Positions 24,104 through 33,822 of a stretch of DNA of 64,000 nucleotides are shown here, in pieces (the first letter of the stretch is position 1; each line of letters begins with the position of its first letter). The notes beneath the pieces were generated by a model. The model did not search any database and was not told the origin of the DNA. It saw only the letters and a program-made list of their open reading frames with translations. The translations under genes were made by a program, and so were the position numbers. Origin of the DNA: Rhodoferax bucti (lineage in GTDB: Bacteria > Pseudomonadota > Gammaproteobacteria > Burkholderiales > Burkholderiaceae_C). The stretch lies in assembly GCF_005876985.1 (NCBI RefSeq), contig NZ_VAHD01000002.1, positions 372,001-436,000 of the forward strand, in the 5' to 3' direction.

Positions 24104-24628
24104 ATGCGTGCTGAATATGTCCCTGTCCGTCGTGCATTGCTGGGCGTCGCCCTGGCTGCGGCGCTGGTGCCCGCCATGGCCCAGCTCAGCTCCCCCATGC
24201 CCGGTGTGCCGGCAGGCACCGGGGCCGGGGTGCACAGCCCCAACAGCCCCTTTGCTCCCCTCAAAGAACGGGCGGATGTGCTGCCCTGGTCGGTACTGAC
24301 GGCGGTGAAAACCAAAACGGAGAAGAACCGGCTGCTTCCCGTGTTCCCCTCGGACGTGCAGGCTCTGAACAAAAAAGTGCAGCGCATCCAAGGCTTCATG
24401 ATGCCGCTGGAGCCGGGTGAAAAGCAAAAGCATTTCCTTATCAGCTCCGTGCCGCTGACCTGTTCATTCTGCGTGCCAGGCGGCCCCGAGAGCATGGTGG
24501 AGGTGAAAACCAAAACCCCAGTCAAATACTCCATGGAAGTGGTGGTGGTGGAGGGGCAGTTCGCCGTCCTCAACGACGACCCTTATGGCTTGTACTACCG
24601 CATCACTGACGGCGTGGCTGTCAAATAA
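24104..24628 (+). CDS. DUF3299 family exported protein
   Basis: The 174-aa product has a signal peptide (cleavage near AMAQL). Its DUF3299 core includes IQGFMMPLEPGEKQKHFLIS and the CSFC pair, which could bind metal or form a disulfide. Start at 24104 has GGAGG 7 nt upstream. Family members are often found beside MacB-like ABC genes in zinc-regulated loci, as here. Exact function unknown. Confidence 0.82.
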   Translation: MRAEYVPVRRALLGVALAAALVPAMAQLSSPMPGVPAGTGAGVHSPNSPFAPLKERADVLPWSVLTAVKTKTEKNRLLPVFPSDVQALNKKVQRIQGFMMPLEPGEKQKHFLISSVPLTCSFCVPGGPESMVEVKTKTPVKYSMEVVVVEGQFAVLNDDPYGLYYRITDGVAVK

Positions 24629-24649
24629 CTCCCAACGCTCTATCGTCGT

Positions 24650-25609
24650 ATGCCTTTGGACCATCCGGTCGTATCGTCCCTGCTGCCGGTGGTTTTGCTG
24701 ATTCTGGTCGGTGTCATCACCGGCAAGATGAGGCTCATTCGCCAGGAGGCGGTGCGCGATCTCTCCAACCTCGTGTTTCTGGTGCTGACCCAGGCGCTGC
24801 TGTTTCGCACCATGAGCAGCGTGCATGTGCAGGACTTGGACTTTGCGCCCGTGTCGCTGTACTTTGCGGTGGCGGCCGGTCTGTTCACCGCCATGTTGCT
24901 GCTGCAGGGCGCGAGCAGCAAGGCGGCGGTGATTGCGTTGTCCGGCACCTTCAGCAACACGGTGATGATCGGCATTCCGCTGGTGGGCTTGGCCTATGGC
25001 AAAGATGCGCTGGTGCTGCTTTTCACCTTGATTTCGCTGCACGCCTTGGTGCTGCTGACCTTTGCCACGGTAGTGCTGGAGTTGCTGAGTGCGCGTGAGC
25101 AGAGTGCCCAGCACGATGGCCCGCCACGCCATCCGCTGAAATCGGTAGGGCTGGCGGTGCGCAATGCAGTGGTGCACCCGGTGCCCATGCCCATCATTGC
25201 CGGCTTGCTCTATGCGCAGACGGGTTGGGGCCTGCCGGACGTGGTGGACCGGCCGCTGCAACTGCTGGGCAATGCCTTCGGCCCGGTGGCCTTGGTGCTG
25301 GTGGGGGTGACCTTGTCGGGCGCCGCCATAGGCCGCAATTTGAAAGGGGCGCTCGCGATTTCGGGGGTGAAAACCTTGCTGCATCCTGCACTCATGGCAC
25401 TCGCAGGCTATCTGGCGGGCCTGCGGGGCATGTCGCTCACGGTGCTGGTGGTGGCCGCTTCGTTGCCCATTGGGGCCAATGTGTTTCTATTCTCCCAGCG
25501 CTACCAGAAGGCGGAGGACCTGGTGACTGCCAGCGTAGCCGTATCCACCGTGGTGGCCCTGCTTACCGTCACACTCACCATGACTCTGGTGCCGCTGATC
25601 GCGGGCTGA
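24650..25609 (+). CDS. AEC-family (auxin efflux carrier-like) permease
   Basis: The 319-aa membrane protein has about ten helices and the family features IVxNxxxR-like FSNTVMIGIPLVGLAYG and a C-terminal ASLPIGANVFLFSQRYQ motif. Bacterial members move small organic acids, but the substrate here is unknown. It starts 21 bp after the DUF3299 gene, so it may be the last member of the Zur-linked operon. It is convergent with pdxH. Confidence 0.88.
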   Translation: MPLDHPVVSSLLPVVLLILVGVITGKMRLIRQEAVRDLSNLVFLVLTQALLFRTMSSVHVQDLDFAPVSLYFAVAAGLFTAMLLLQGASSKAAVIALSGTFSNTVMIGIPLVGLAYGKDALVLLFTLISLHALVLLTFATVVLELLSAREQSAQHDGPPRHPLKSVGLAVRNAVVHPVPMPIIAGLLYAQTGWGLPDVVDRPLQLLGNAFGPVALVLVGVTLSGAAIGRNLKGALAISGVKTLLHPALMALAGYLAGLRGMSLTVLVVAASLPIGANVFLFSQRYQKAEDLVTASVAVSTVVALLTVTLTMTLVPLIAG

Positions 25610-25636
25610 CGCAGACTCGCCGCTCCGGCGCCAGAT

Positions 25637-26275
25637 TCAGGGGGCCAGGCGTTCGCGCAGCCACTGCCCGTCTGTACCCAGGCTGTAACGCAGCCGGTCA
25701 TGCAAGCGGCTTTTGCGCCCTTGCCAGAACTGCCAGTTGTCCGGTTTCAGCCGGTAACCCCCCCAGTGGGGCGGGCGGGGCGGCTGCAACAAAAACTGGG
25801 CGGCGTACTTGGCCGCATTGGTGACCAGCACGGTGCGCCCCGGAATCACTTCGCTTTGCGGGGAGGCCCAGGCGCCAATGCGCGAGTCCAGCGGCCGGCT
25901 GTGGAAGTAGGCATCGCTTTCTTCATCACTCACTTTTTCGACCACGCCTTCAATGCGCACCACGCGCTCCAGCTCTACCCAATGAAACTGCAGCGCGGCG
26001 TAGGGGTTGCCGGCCAGTTCCTTGCCTTTGCGGCTTTCATAGTTGGTGTACCAGACGATGCCCTGCTCGTCATACCCTTTAATGAGTACCACGCGCGTGC
26101 TGGGGCGCAGGTCGCTGCCCACGGTGGCCAAGGTCATGGCATTGGGTTCGGGCACCTCGCCCTGAATGGCTTCTTTCAACCAGCGGTCAAATTGCTGGAG
26201 CGGGTCGGGGTGCGATGCCTGCTCGTCGAGTTCGGCACGTTCGTAGCTTTTGCGGAGGTCGGCAATGGATGTCAT
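25637..26275 (-). CDS. pdxH: Pyridoxamine 5'-phosphate oxidase
   Basis: The 212-aa FMN enzyme makes pyridoxal 5'-phosphate from PNP or PMP in the B6 pathway. It shows the family's N-terminal [18 protein letters not shown], the FMN/PLP motif [19 protein letters not shown], and the C-terminal LxPxxWQFWQGRxSRLHDR box. Start at 26275 matches the usual length. It is a single gene, divergent from a small membrane protein gene. Confidence 0.95.
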   Translation of the reverse strand: MTSIADLRKSYERAELDEQASHPDPLQQFDRWLKEAIQGEVPEPNAMTLATVGSDLRPSTRVVLIKGYDEQGIVWYTNYESRKGKELAGNPYAALQFHWVELERVVRIEGVVEKVSDEESDAYFHSRPLDSRIGAWASPQSEVIPGRTVLVTNAAKYAAQFLLQPPRPPHWGGYRLKPDNWQFWQGRKSRLHDRLRYSLGTDGQWLRERLAP

Positions 26276-26390
26276 GCCTGCAGTATAGGAAGTGCAGGCT
26301 TCCTGTGGCTTGCGCTGGGTCATGTGCAAGGGGGCGCCTGCGGCAAGCACCTACAATCATGGGTTGCTTTTTTCAACCGGAGTGTTTTGC

Positions 26391-26600
26391 ATGTCTGCCC
26401 AGGAAAATAACGACCAAACCGTGGTCACTGTCGTCGTCGCTTTCATCATCGTCGCCATTCTGGCCGGCGTGATCGGCTTTGCGGTTCACAAGTCCCGCGC
26501 CAAGCCTGTGGCAGCCCCCGTGTCCGTGGCAGCCCCCGTGGCAGAGCCTGCAGATGCCGCCGCATCTGCCCCTGCAGCGCCTGCTTCCGCCGCGCAGTAA
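26391..26600 (+). CDS. Small membrane protein with Ala/Pro-rich tail
   Basis: The 69-aa product has one membrane helix (about residues 11-32) followed by KSRAK and a low-complexity Ala/Pro/Val tail of about 30 residues. GGAG lies 10 nt upstream of the ATG at 26391. No family recognised. It stands alone before the edd promoter. Confidence 0.6.
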   Translation: MSAQENNDQTVVTVVVAFIIVAILAGVIGFAVHKSRAKPVAAPVSVAAPVAEPADAAASAPAAPASAAQ

Positions 26601-26703
26601 GCCTCTCTTTGCGCTGGCACAGCGCTTCTGTGCCGGCCGCGTCTCCTTGGCCGCCAGCGTTCTGCTGGCGCGCTGTTTCCCCTTCGCATAGTTTGTACCT
26701 GCC

Positions 26704-26746
26704 TGGTAACTCTGCCTGTACACAAACAGGTGTTTCCAAGTTACCA
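26704..26746. promoter_or_regulatory. Nested inverted repeats upstream of edd
   Basis: TGGTAACT (26704-26711) pairs with AGTTACCA (26739-26746). Inside lies a second pair, CCTGT (26715-26719) with ACAGG (26726-26730). The structure lies just upstream of the HexR-like box and could be a second operator or a DNA cruciform. No regulator is assigned. Confidence 0.45.
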
Positions 26747-26753
26747 TCAGATG

Positions 26754-26768
26754 TGTAATTTAGTTACA
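26754..26768. promoter_or_regulatory. HexR-like operator of edd-eda
   Basis: TGTAATTTAGTTACA differs at one position from the HexR consensus TGTAATTWAATTACA I recall from comparative work. It ends 9 bp before the edd start codon. HexR responds to KDPG, the substrate of Eda and product of Edd, so the match fits the pathway. hexR itself is not in the window. Confidence 0.65.
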
Positions 26769-26777
26769 AAAAGACCT

Positions 26778-28646
<1,869 letters not shown>

Positions 28647-28680
28647 ACCTCCCCCTACAACGTCGATCTGGAAAACTTCA

Positions 28681-29322
28681 ATGTCTAACGCTCCCGCCTT
28701 TACCGCCCTGCAAGTGATGCAGGACGCCCCCGTCATCCCCGTGATCGTGCTCAACGATGTGGCCCACGCCGTGCCTATGGCCCGCGCTTTGGTCGCCGGC
28801 GGCGTGCGCATGCTGGAAGTAACCTTGCGCACTCCTCAGGCCCTCGCCTGCATGGAAGCCATTGCCCGTGACGTGCCCGAAGCCGTGGTCGGCGCCGGCA
28901 CCGTGCGCAGCAAGGCCGATGCGCAAGCCGCTGCCAGCGCCGGGGCCCGCTTTGCCGTGAGCCCCGGTTACACCAGTGCGGTGGGCCAGGCCTGCCGTGA
29001 TTTGGGCTTGTCTTTGTTGCCCGGTGTGGCCACCGGCAGCGAGATCATGATGGCGCAGGAAGACGGCTTTACCCAGCTCAAGTTCTTCCCCGCCATGCAA
29101 GCCGGCGGCCCCGCCATGCTCAAGGCTTGGAGCGGCCCCTTCTTCGACGTCAAGTTCTGCCCCACCGGTGGCGTGACTTTGCAAAACGCGCCTGAGTTTC
29201 TGGCCCTGCCCAACGTGGTGTGCGTAGGCGGCTCGTGGATGGTGCCGGCCGACGCGATGGCCAAAGGCGACTGGGACAAGATCACCCAGCTGGCGAAAGA
29301 CACGCAGGCGCTGCGCAAGTAA
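28681..29322 (+). CDS. eda: KDPG / KHG aldolase
   Basis: The 213-aa class I aldolase splits KDPG into pyruvate and glyceraldehyde 3-phosphate. The Schiff-base lysine is in TQLKFFPA, with phosphate-site motifs FCPTGGV and VCVGGSW. It is the second gene of edd-eda and is followed by a strong terminator at 29344-29369. Confidence 0.95.
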   Translation: MSNAPAFTALQVMQDAPVIPVIVLNDVAHAVPMARALVAGGVRMLEVTLRTPQALACMEAIARDVPEAVVGAGTVRSKADAQAAASAGARFAVSPGYTSAVGQACRDLGLSLLPGVATGSEIMMAQEDGFTQLKFFPAMQAGGPAMLKAWSGPFFDVKFCPTGGVTLQNAPEFLALPNVVCVGGSWMVPADAMAKGDWDKITQLAKDTQALRK

Positions 29323-29343
29323 GGCACTACGCGGATTACAAGC

Positions 29344-29369
29344 AAAAGGGCGCACTGGCGCCCTTTTTT
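29344..29369 (+). terminator. Rho-independent terminator of edd-eda
   Basis: A 10-bp stem (AAAAGGGCGC with GCGCCCTTTT) with an ACTG loop runs into T residues, starting 22 bp after the eda stop. Confidence 0.9.
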
Positions 29370-29433
29370 ATTGCCATATGTCTTTCCGGGCGTTACAAAG
29401 CCGGATGCGATTTCTGCGCACAGGAGACCTTTC

Positions 29434-29913
29434 ATGACCCCCAAAAATACGGTGTGTATCTGGTACGACCATGCGGCACTGGAGGCGGCAACCTTTTACG
29501 CCCAAACCTTCCCGGACAGTGTGGTGGGCCGCGTGCACTACGCTCCGGGTGACTATCCCATGGGGCAAGAGGGCCAGGTGTTGACGGTGGAGTTCACGGT
29601 CATGGGCATCCCGTGTATCGGGATCAACGGCGGGCCGGTGTTTCAGCACTCGGAGGCATTTTCATTCCAGGTCGCAACCGATGACCAAGCGGAAACAGAC
29701 CGCCTCTGGCACGCGATTGTGGGTAACGGCGGCCAGGCAAGTCAGTGCGGCTGGTGCAAAGACAAATGGGGTGTGTCCTGGCAAATCACCCCCCGCGCTC
29801 TTACGCAGGCGATTGCCGGCCCGGACAGGGCTGCCGCCAAGCGGGTGTTTGAGGCCATGATGCGCATGGGCAAAATTGATATCGCCACCCTGGAGGCGGC
29901 TCGCCATGGATAA
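29434..29913 (+). CDS. VOC-superfamily protein (PhnB/3-demethylubiquinone-MT-like)
   Basis: The 159-aa product begins TVCIWYDHAALEAATFYAQ and carries LTVEFTVMGIPCIGINGGP, CGWCKDKWGVSWQITP, all marks of the PF06983-type vicinal-oxygen-chelate fold. Substrate unknown. AGGAG precedes the ATG at 29434. The SRPBCC gene follows after 10 bp; such VOC/AHSA1 pairs are common and often cotranscribed. Confidence 0.87.
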   Translation: MTPKNTVCIWYDHAALEAATFYAQTFPDSVVGRVHYAPGDYPMGQEGQVLTVEFTVMGIPCIGINGGPVFQHSEAFSFQVATDDQAETDRLWHAIVGNGGQASQCGWCKDKWGVSWQITPRALTQAIAGPDRAAAKRVFEAMMRMGKIDIATLEAARHG

Positions 29914-29923
29914 AGGAGATGTG

Positions 29924-30358
29924 ATGGAACCCGTAGAACTGCGTGCCGATACCCGAAGCCACTTTATTGCGGCGACGCCCTCACAGGTGTTTGCCGCCAT
30001 GCGCGACCCGGAGCGGGTAGCCCGCTGGTGGGGGCCGGATGGATTCAGCAGCACCATGCATACCTTTAATTTCCGCCCCGGAGGCAGCTGGGTGCTCACC
30101 ATGCACGGACCTGGTGGCACCGATTACCCGAATGAAAGCCGTTTTTTGCGCCTGGAAGAGGGCGCACTCTTTGAAATCGAGCACCTGAATGGTCATCATT
30201 TCGTGCTCACCATTACCCTTCACGCCTCAGGTGAGGGCACTGAAGTCCGGTGGCAGCAGGCGTTTGACACCGTCGCGCATTACCAAGGCTTGGCCACGTT
30301 TGTGGCAGCGGCCAACCGGCAGAATCTGGAGCGATTGGCCGCCGAGGTGCTGCGTTAA
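29924..30358 (+). CDS. SRPBCC / AHSA1-like protein
   Basis: The 144-aa product has the START-like fold typical of AHSA1/Aha1-C proteins ([25 protein letters not shown]). I choose ATG 29924 because AAAGGAG stands directly upstream; an in-frame ATG at 29906 has no such signal. It binds a hydrophobic ligand in known relatives, but no ligand can be named. It ends sharing bases with the gloA stop on the other strand. Confidence 0.85.
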   Translation: MEPVELRADTRSHFIAATPSQVFAAMRDPERVARWWGPDGFSSTMHTFNFRPGGSWVLTMHGPGGTDYPNESRFLRLEEGALFEIEHLNGHHFVLTITLHASGEGTEVRWQQAFDTVAHYQGLATFVAAANRQNLERLAAEVLR

Positions 30359-30768
30359 CGCAGGCCCACGCCCGCTTGCTGCGGGGCTTTCTGGATCAGC
30401 TCGATCTTGTAGCCATCAGGGTCGGTCACAAACGCAATCACGGTGGTACCGCCCTTGACCGGACCGGCTTCGCGCGTCACGTTGCCGCCAGCGGCCTTGA
30501 TCTTCTCGCAGGCTGCGTAGGCGTCGGGCACGCCCAGGGCGATGTGGCCGTAGGCGGTGCCCAGTTCGTAGCTCTCCACGCCCCAGTTGTAGGTTAATTC
30601 GATCTCGGCCTGGCCGGGGTTGCCGCCCTCAAAGCCCAGGAAGGCGAGGCTGTATTTGTACTCGGGGTTTTCGGAGGTGCGCAGCACCTGCATGCCCAGC
30701 ACGCCGGTGTAGAAATCGATGGAGCGTTGAAGGTTGCCAACGCGCAGCATGGTGTGGAGGAATTGCAT
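30355..30768 (-). CDS. gloA: Lactoylglutathione lyase (glyoxalase I)
   Basis: The 137-aa metalloenzyme converts the methylglyoxal-glutathione hemithioacetal to S-lactoylglutathione. All four metal ligands are present: His5, Glu57, His75 and Glu123. The length and the segment [23 protein letters not shown] match Ni-dependent bacterial GloA. The long frame upstream is not family-like, so I start at 30768. It is divergent from the cupin-like gene by 39 bp. Confidence 0.95.
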   Translation of the reverse strand: MQFLHTMLRVGNLQRSIDFYTGVLGMQVLRTSENPEYKYSLAFLGFEGGNPGQAEIELTYNWGVESYELGTAYGHIALGVPDAYAACEKIKAAGGNVTREAGPVKGGTTVIAFVTDPDGYKIELIQKAPQQAGVGLR

Positions 30769-30807
30769 GCGCCGGATGATAATCCCGCCACCATTCAAAG
30801 GCACACC

Positions 30808-31188
30808 ATGAGCACGTTCACCCAAGTCATTCTGTACACCGACACCGACGGTTTTGCCAAGTTCCGCGAAGAGCCGATTCCTCTGAACGAGGGCAATCCG
30901 CAGTCCATGCTCTCCCAAGTGTTTGCGTCGGGGGGTTATCAGCTGCGCACCAGCCCGGTCGGTTTTCGCAGCCAGTTCCATTGCTCGGGGCACACGCAGT
31001 GGTGCTTTATCTTGCAAGGGCAGATGGAGATTGGTGTGCACGGCAGCTCGCGCGTGTTCGGGCCCGGCCAGCACTTTTACTCGGCAGACTTGCTGCCGGA
31101 GGACGCCAAGTTTGACCCTGCCATCCACGGTCACTGGAGCCGCCAAGTGGGTGACCAGCCTTTGGTCACCCTGTTTGTGCGGGGCTAA
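30808..31188 (+). CDS. Cupin-like protein
   Basis: The 126-aa product has a compact beta-rich pattern with [20 protein letters not shown] and [14 protein letters not shown], matching the two cupin motifs though with few of the usual metal histidines (His in FHCSGH, QHF). Function unknown. It converges on the NAD-binding oxidoreductase gene with a 4-bp stop overlap. Confidence 0.7.
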   Translation: MSTFTQVILYTDTDGFAKFREEPIPLNEGNPQSMLSQVFASGGYQLRTSPVGFRSQFHCSGHTQWCFILQGQMEIGVHGSSRVFGPGQHFYSADLLPEDAKFDPAIHGHWSRQVGDQPLVTLFVRG

Positions 31189-31898
31189 GTCGCAGCCGCA
31201 CGGGCCGCTGCGCCCTGCAGCGCACCTGACAAGATGTGTTGCACGCCGGGTTGCCCAGCTTTGACTGCTTGCACCAAGCCAGCAGCCACGTCTTCCGCTT
31301 GCACTGGCAGGTAGTTGGCAGGAATGAGTGGCTTGAGCCATTTGCTGACCAAGAGGCCGATACGCTCGCCGGGTCGCTCGGGTTGGTTCAGCGGACCACG
31401 GTCGCCCACCAGGAGAGACGGGCGAACAATGCTGACGCTGGCGTAGCCCAGCCGCGCAATTGCGTCTTCCATCTCGCCTTTGACGCGGTTATAAAAAACG
31501 CTGGATTTGGCATCCGCGCCCATGGCGCTGACTACTCCTAATTTGGTAGCGCCTCGCGCACGTCCCATCTGCGCTACAGCCACAACAGCCTCGTAATCCA
31601 CCGCGCGGAAAGCCGCTTGGCTGCCGGCTACCTTGATCGTGGTGCCCAGACAAATAAAAACATCGTCGATCTGCGGCAGCTCCGGGAGCGCCGCAAAGTC
31701 GACGATGTGTTGTGTCAGCTTCGTGTGAGTCAAGGGCAGCGTGCGCCGCCCCAGACTGTGTACCGCGCTGGTGTGTTTATCGGCTAGAAGAGCCGCCAGG
31801 ACCGCGCGGCCCACGAGGCCCGTTGCCCCCGCGACCACCGCCACCCGAGCGTCCACCGCCGCCGAAGCTGCCTCCGCCACCACCGTATCCGCCGCCAT
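31185..31898 (-). CDS. NAD(P)-binding oxidoreductase (atypical SDR, HTATIP2-like)
   Basis: The 237-aa product carries the dinucleotide motif [16 protein letters not shown] and the middle segment [31 protein letters not shown] with a Tyr-like active-site region of atypical SDRs. Its start lies inside the 3' end of rhlE in another frame. ATG at 31898 has GGAGG 5 nt upstream; GTG 31856 is an alternative. The overlap with rhlE is about 122 bp. Function is not known. Confidence 0.8.
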   Translation of the reverse strand: MAADTVVAEAASAAVDARVAVVAGATGLVGRAVLAALLADKHTSAVHSLGRRTLPLTHTKLTQHIVDFAALPELPQIDDVFICLGTTIKVAGSQAAFRAVDYEAVVAVAQMGRARGATKLGVVSAMGADAKSSVFYNRVKGEMEDAIARLGYASVSIVRPSLLVGDRGPLNQPERPGERIGLLVSKWLKPLIPANYLPVQAEDVAAGLVQAVKAGQPGVQHILSGALQGAAARAAAT

Positions 31899-33567
31899 TA
31901 CCACCTCCACTGCGGCCACCGCCGCCAAAGCCACCGCCACCACCGCGGCGGGCGCCGCGACCGGCCATCATATCGACGCTGGTGCGCATGGGGTCAGGTT
32001 GAGCGGTAGAGGGGCGCGGTGCGCGACCTTCGTGGGTGAAGCCTGCGGGCGGCTGGAACTCGGCGCTACCACCGCCTTCACGGCGCGGGCCACGATTTTG
32101 AGCGGGACGCGGGCCTTGCGAACGGGCTGGTTGAAATTCGCCGCCGCGATCGGGACCACGGCCACCGCCGCCATTACCGCCACCATTGCCACCGTTACCA
32201 CGGGCGCCTTGGCCACCACGGCCACCACCGTTGCCACCGCCACCAGCGCCGGCATTGCCACTGCGACCGCCGCCTTGGCCGGCTTTGCTATCGCGCACGC
32301 GCTGCAGCATTTCGGTGCGGGCGGCCTTGGCGGCTGCCTGCATCACATCACGGCTTGGGGGCTTACCTGCGCCGCCCCAGATGGTCTGGCGGCCCATGGC
32401 GATGGGTTCTGCCTTTTCACCCGGCTCAGGGGCAAAGCCCTCAACCACTTTGACTTCGATTTTTTGCTTGGTGAAGCGCTCGATGTCCTGCATGAAGCCT
32501 TCTTCATCCAGGCACACCAGGTTCACCGCGGCGCCATCGGCACCGGCACGGCCGGTACGGCCGATGCGGTGCACATAGTCTTCGCTCACGTTAGGGATTT
32601 CGTAGTTCACCACGTGCGGCAAGTCGTCAATGTCGATACCGCGGGCGGCAATGTCGGTGGCCACCAAGGCGCGCACATCGCCGCTCTTGAAGCCGGACAG
32701 CGCCTGGGTACGGGCAGCTTGGCTTTTGTTGCCGTGCAGCGCCATGGCGGTGATGCCGTTTTTCTCAAGGAACTCGGCCACGTTGTTGGCGCCAAACTTG
32801 GTGCGGGTGAACACCAGCACCTGGCTCCAGTTTTGCTCGTTGATGATGTGGGCGAGCAATGCCTTTTTCTTGCCGCGGCCCACGGGGTGGATCACCTGGG
32901 TGATGCGCTGTACCGTAGTGTTGCGCGGGGTGACCTGTACGCTTTGCGGGTTCTTCAGCAGGCCGTTGGCCAGCTCGCGGATTTCATCGCTGAAGGTGGC
33001 GGAGAACAGCAGGCTTTGCTTTTCCTTGGGCACCAGAGCCAGCACTTTTTTCACGTCATGGATGAAACCCATGTCCAGCATACGGTCGGCTTCGTCCAGC
33101 ACCAGCATTTGCACCTGGCCCAGGTCCAGCATGCCTTGTTGGGCCAAATCCAGCAGACGGCCTGGGGTGGCCACCAAGATGTCCACGCCTTTTTTGACTT
33201 TGGAAATCTGGGGGTTCATGCCCACGCCGCCGAACACGACGGTGGAGCTGAGTTGCAGGTATTTGCCGTACTGGCGCACCGACTCTTCAACTTGGGCGGC
33301 GAGTTCGCGGGTGGGGGTCAGCACAAGGGCGCGGATGCCGGTGCCGCCGAATTTGTTCTGCGCGCTGCGGCTCATGGAGAGACGGTGCAGCAGGGGCAGG
33401 GTGAAGGCAGCGGTCTTGCCGGTACCGGTCTGGGCGCCGCCCAGCAGGTCGTGGCCTTCGAGCACCAGGGGAATGGCCTGCGCCTGGATGGCGGTGGGCG
33501 TTTCGTAACCCTGCTCGCGCACGGCCTTCACGATGGCAGGTGCCAGCTTCAATTCTTCAAAGTTCAT
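31777..33567 (-). CDS. rhlE: DEAD-box RNA helicase with long Gly/Arg-rich tail
   Basis: The 596-aa product has all helicase motifs in order: Q motif ([13 protein letters not shown]), [27 protein letters not shown] and HRIGRTGR. After about residue 400 comes a long RGG/GGG-rich low-complexity tail that should bind RNA loosely and may promote condensates. RhlE-type helicases unwind short rRNA or mRNA structures. Its 3' end overlaps the oxidoreductase start. The 255 bp upstream (33568-33822) hold no gene; a leader for cold or autoregulation is possible but unsupported. Confidence 0.93.
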   Translation of the reverse strand: MNFEELKLAPAIVKAVREQGYETPTAIQAQAIPLVLEGHDLLGGAQTGTGKTAAFTLPLLHRLSMSRSAQNKFGGTGIRALVLTPTRELAAQVEESVRQYGKYLQLSSTVVFGGVGMNPQISKVKKGVDILVATPGRLLDLAQQGMLDLGQVQMLVLDEADRMLDMGFIHDVKKVLALVPKEKQSLLFSATFSDEIRELANGLLKNPQSVQVTPRNTTVQRITQVIHPVGRGKKKALLAHIINEQNWSQVLVFTRTKFGANNVAEFLEKNGITAMALHGNKSQAARTQALSGFKSGDVRALVATDIAARGIDIDDLPHVVNYEIPNVSEDYVHRIGRTGRAGADGAAVNLVCLDEEGFMQDIERFTKQKIEVKVVEGFAPEPGEKAEPIAMGRQTIWGGAGKPPSRDVMQAAAKAARTEMLQRVRDSKAGQGGGRSGNAGAGGGGNGGGRGGQGARGNGGNGGGNGGGGRGPDRGGEFQPARSQGPRPAQNRGPRREGGGSAEFQPPAGFTHEGRAPRPSTAQPDPMRTSVDMMAGRGARRGGGGGFGGGGRSGGGNGGGYGGGGGSFGGGGRSGGGGRGGNGPRGPRGPGGSSSR

Positions 33568-33822
33568 TGGATAGATGCGTCCGTCCGGGACGCTTGGGAA
33601 TCGGCCGTTCTGCGGACACTCGGTGCGCAGTCAGTCAAAGGCAGATGGATTCAAAAGTGGGATGCCCTGTCACGTAGCAGTCCCCAGCAAGTTGCTGATA
33701 TTGCAGGCAACTGAAAAGCTGCAATGGCCCGTATTGTCGCACGCTTGGCGCACATACCCTTTAGGCCCCTCCTGCCCGAGCCGTGGTTTACCTGCGGGTA
33801 ACAATGTGTCACTACACTGGCC

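Noticed and set aside
31741-33714. 657-codon open frame on the plus strand opposite rhlE
   Set aside because: Ala/Thr-rich translation mirrors the Gly-rich tail on the other strand; rhlE motifs are complete on the minus strand.
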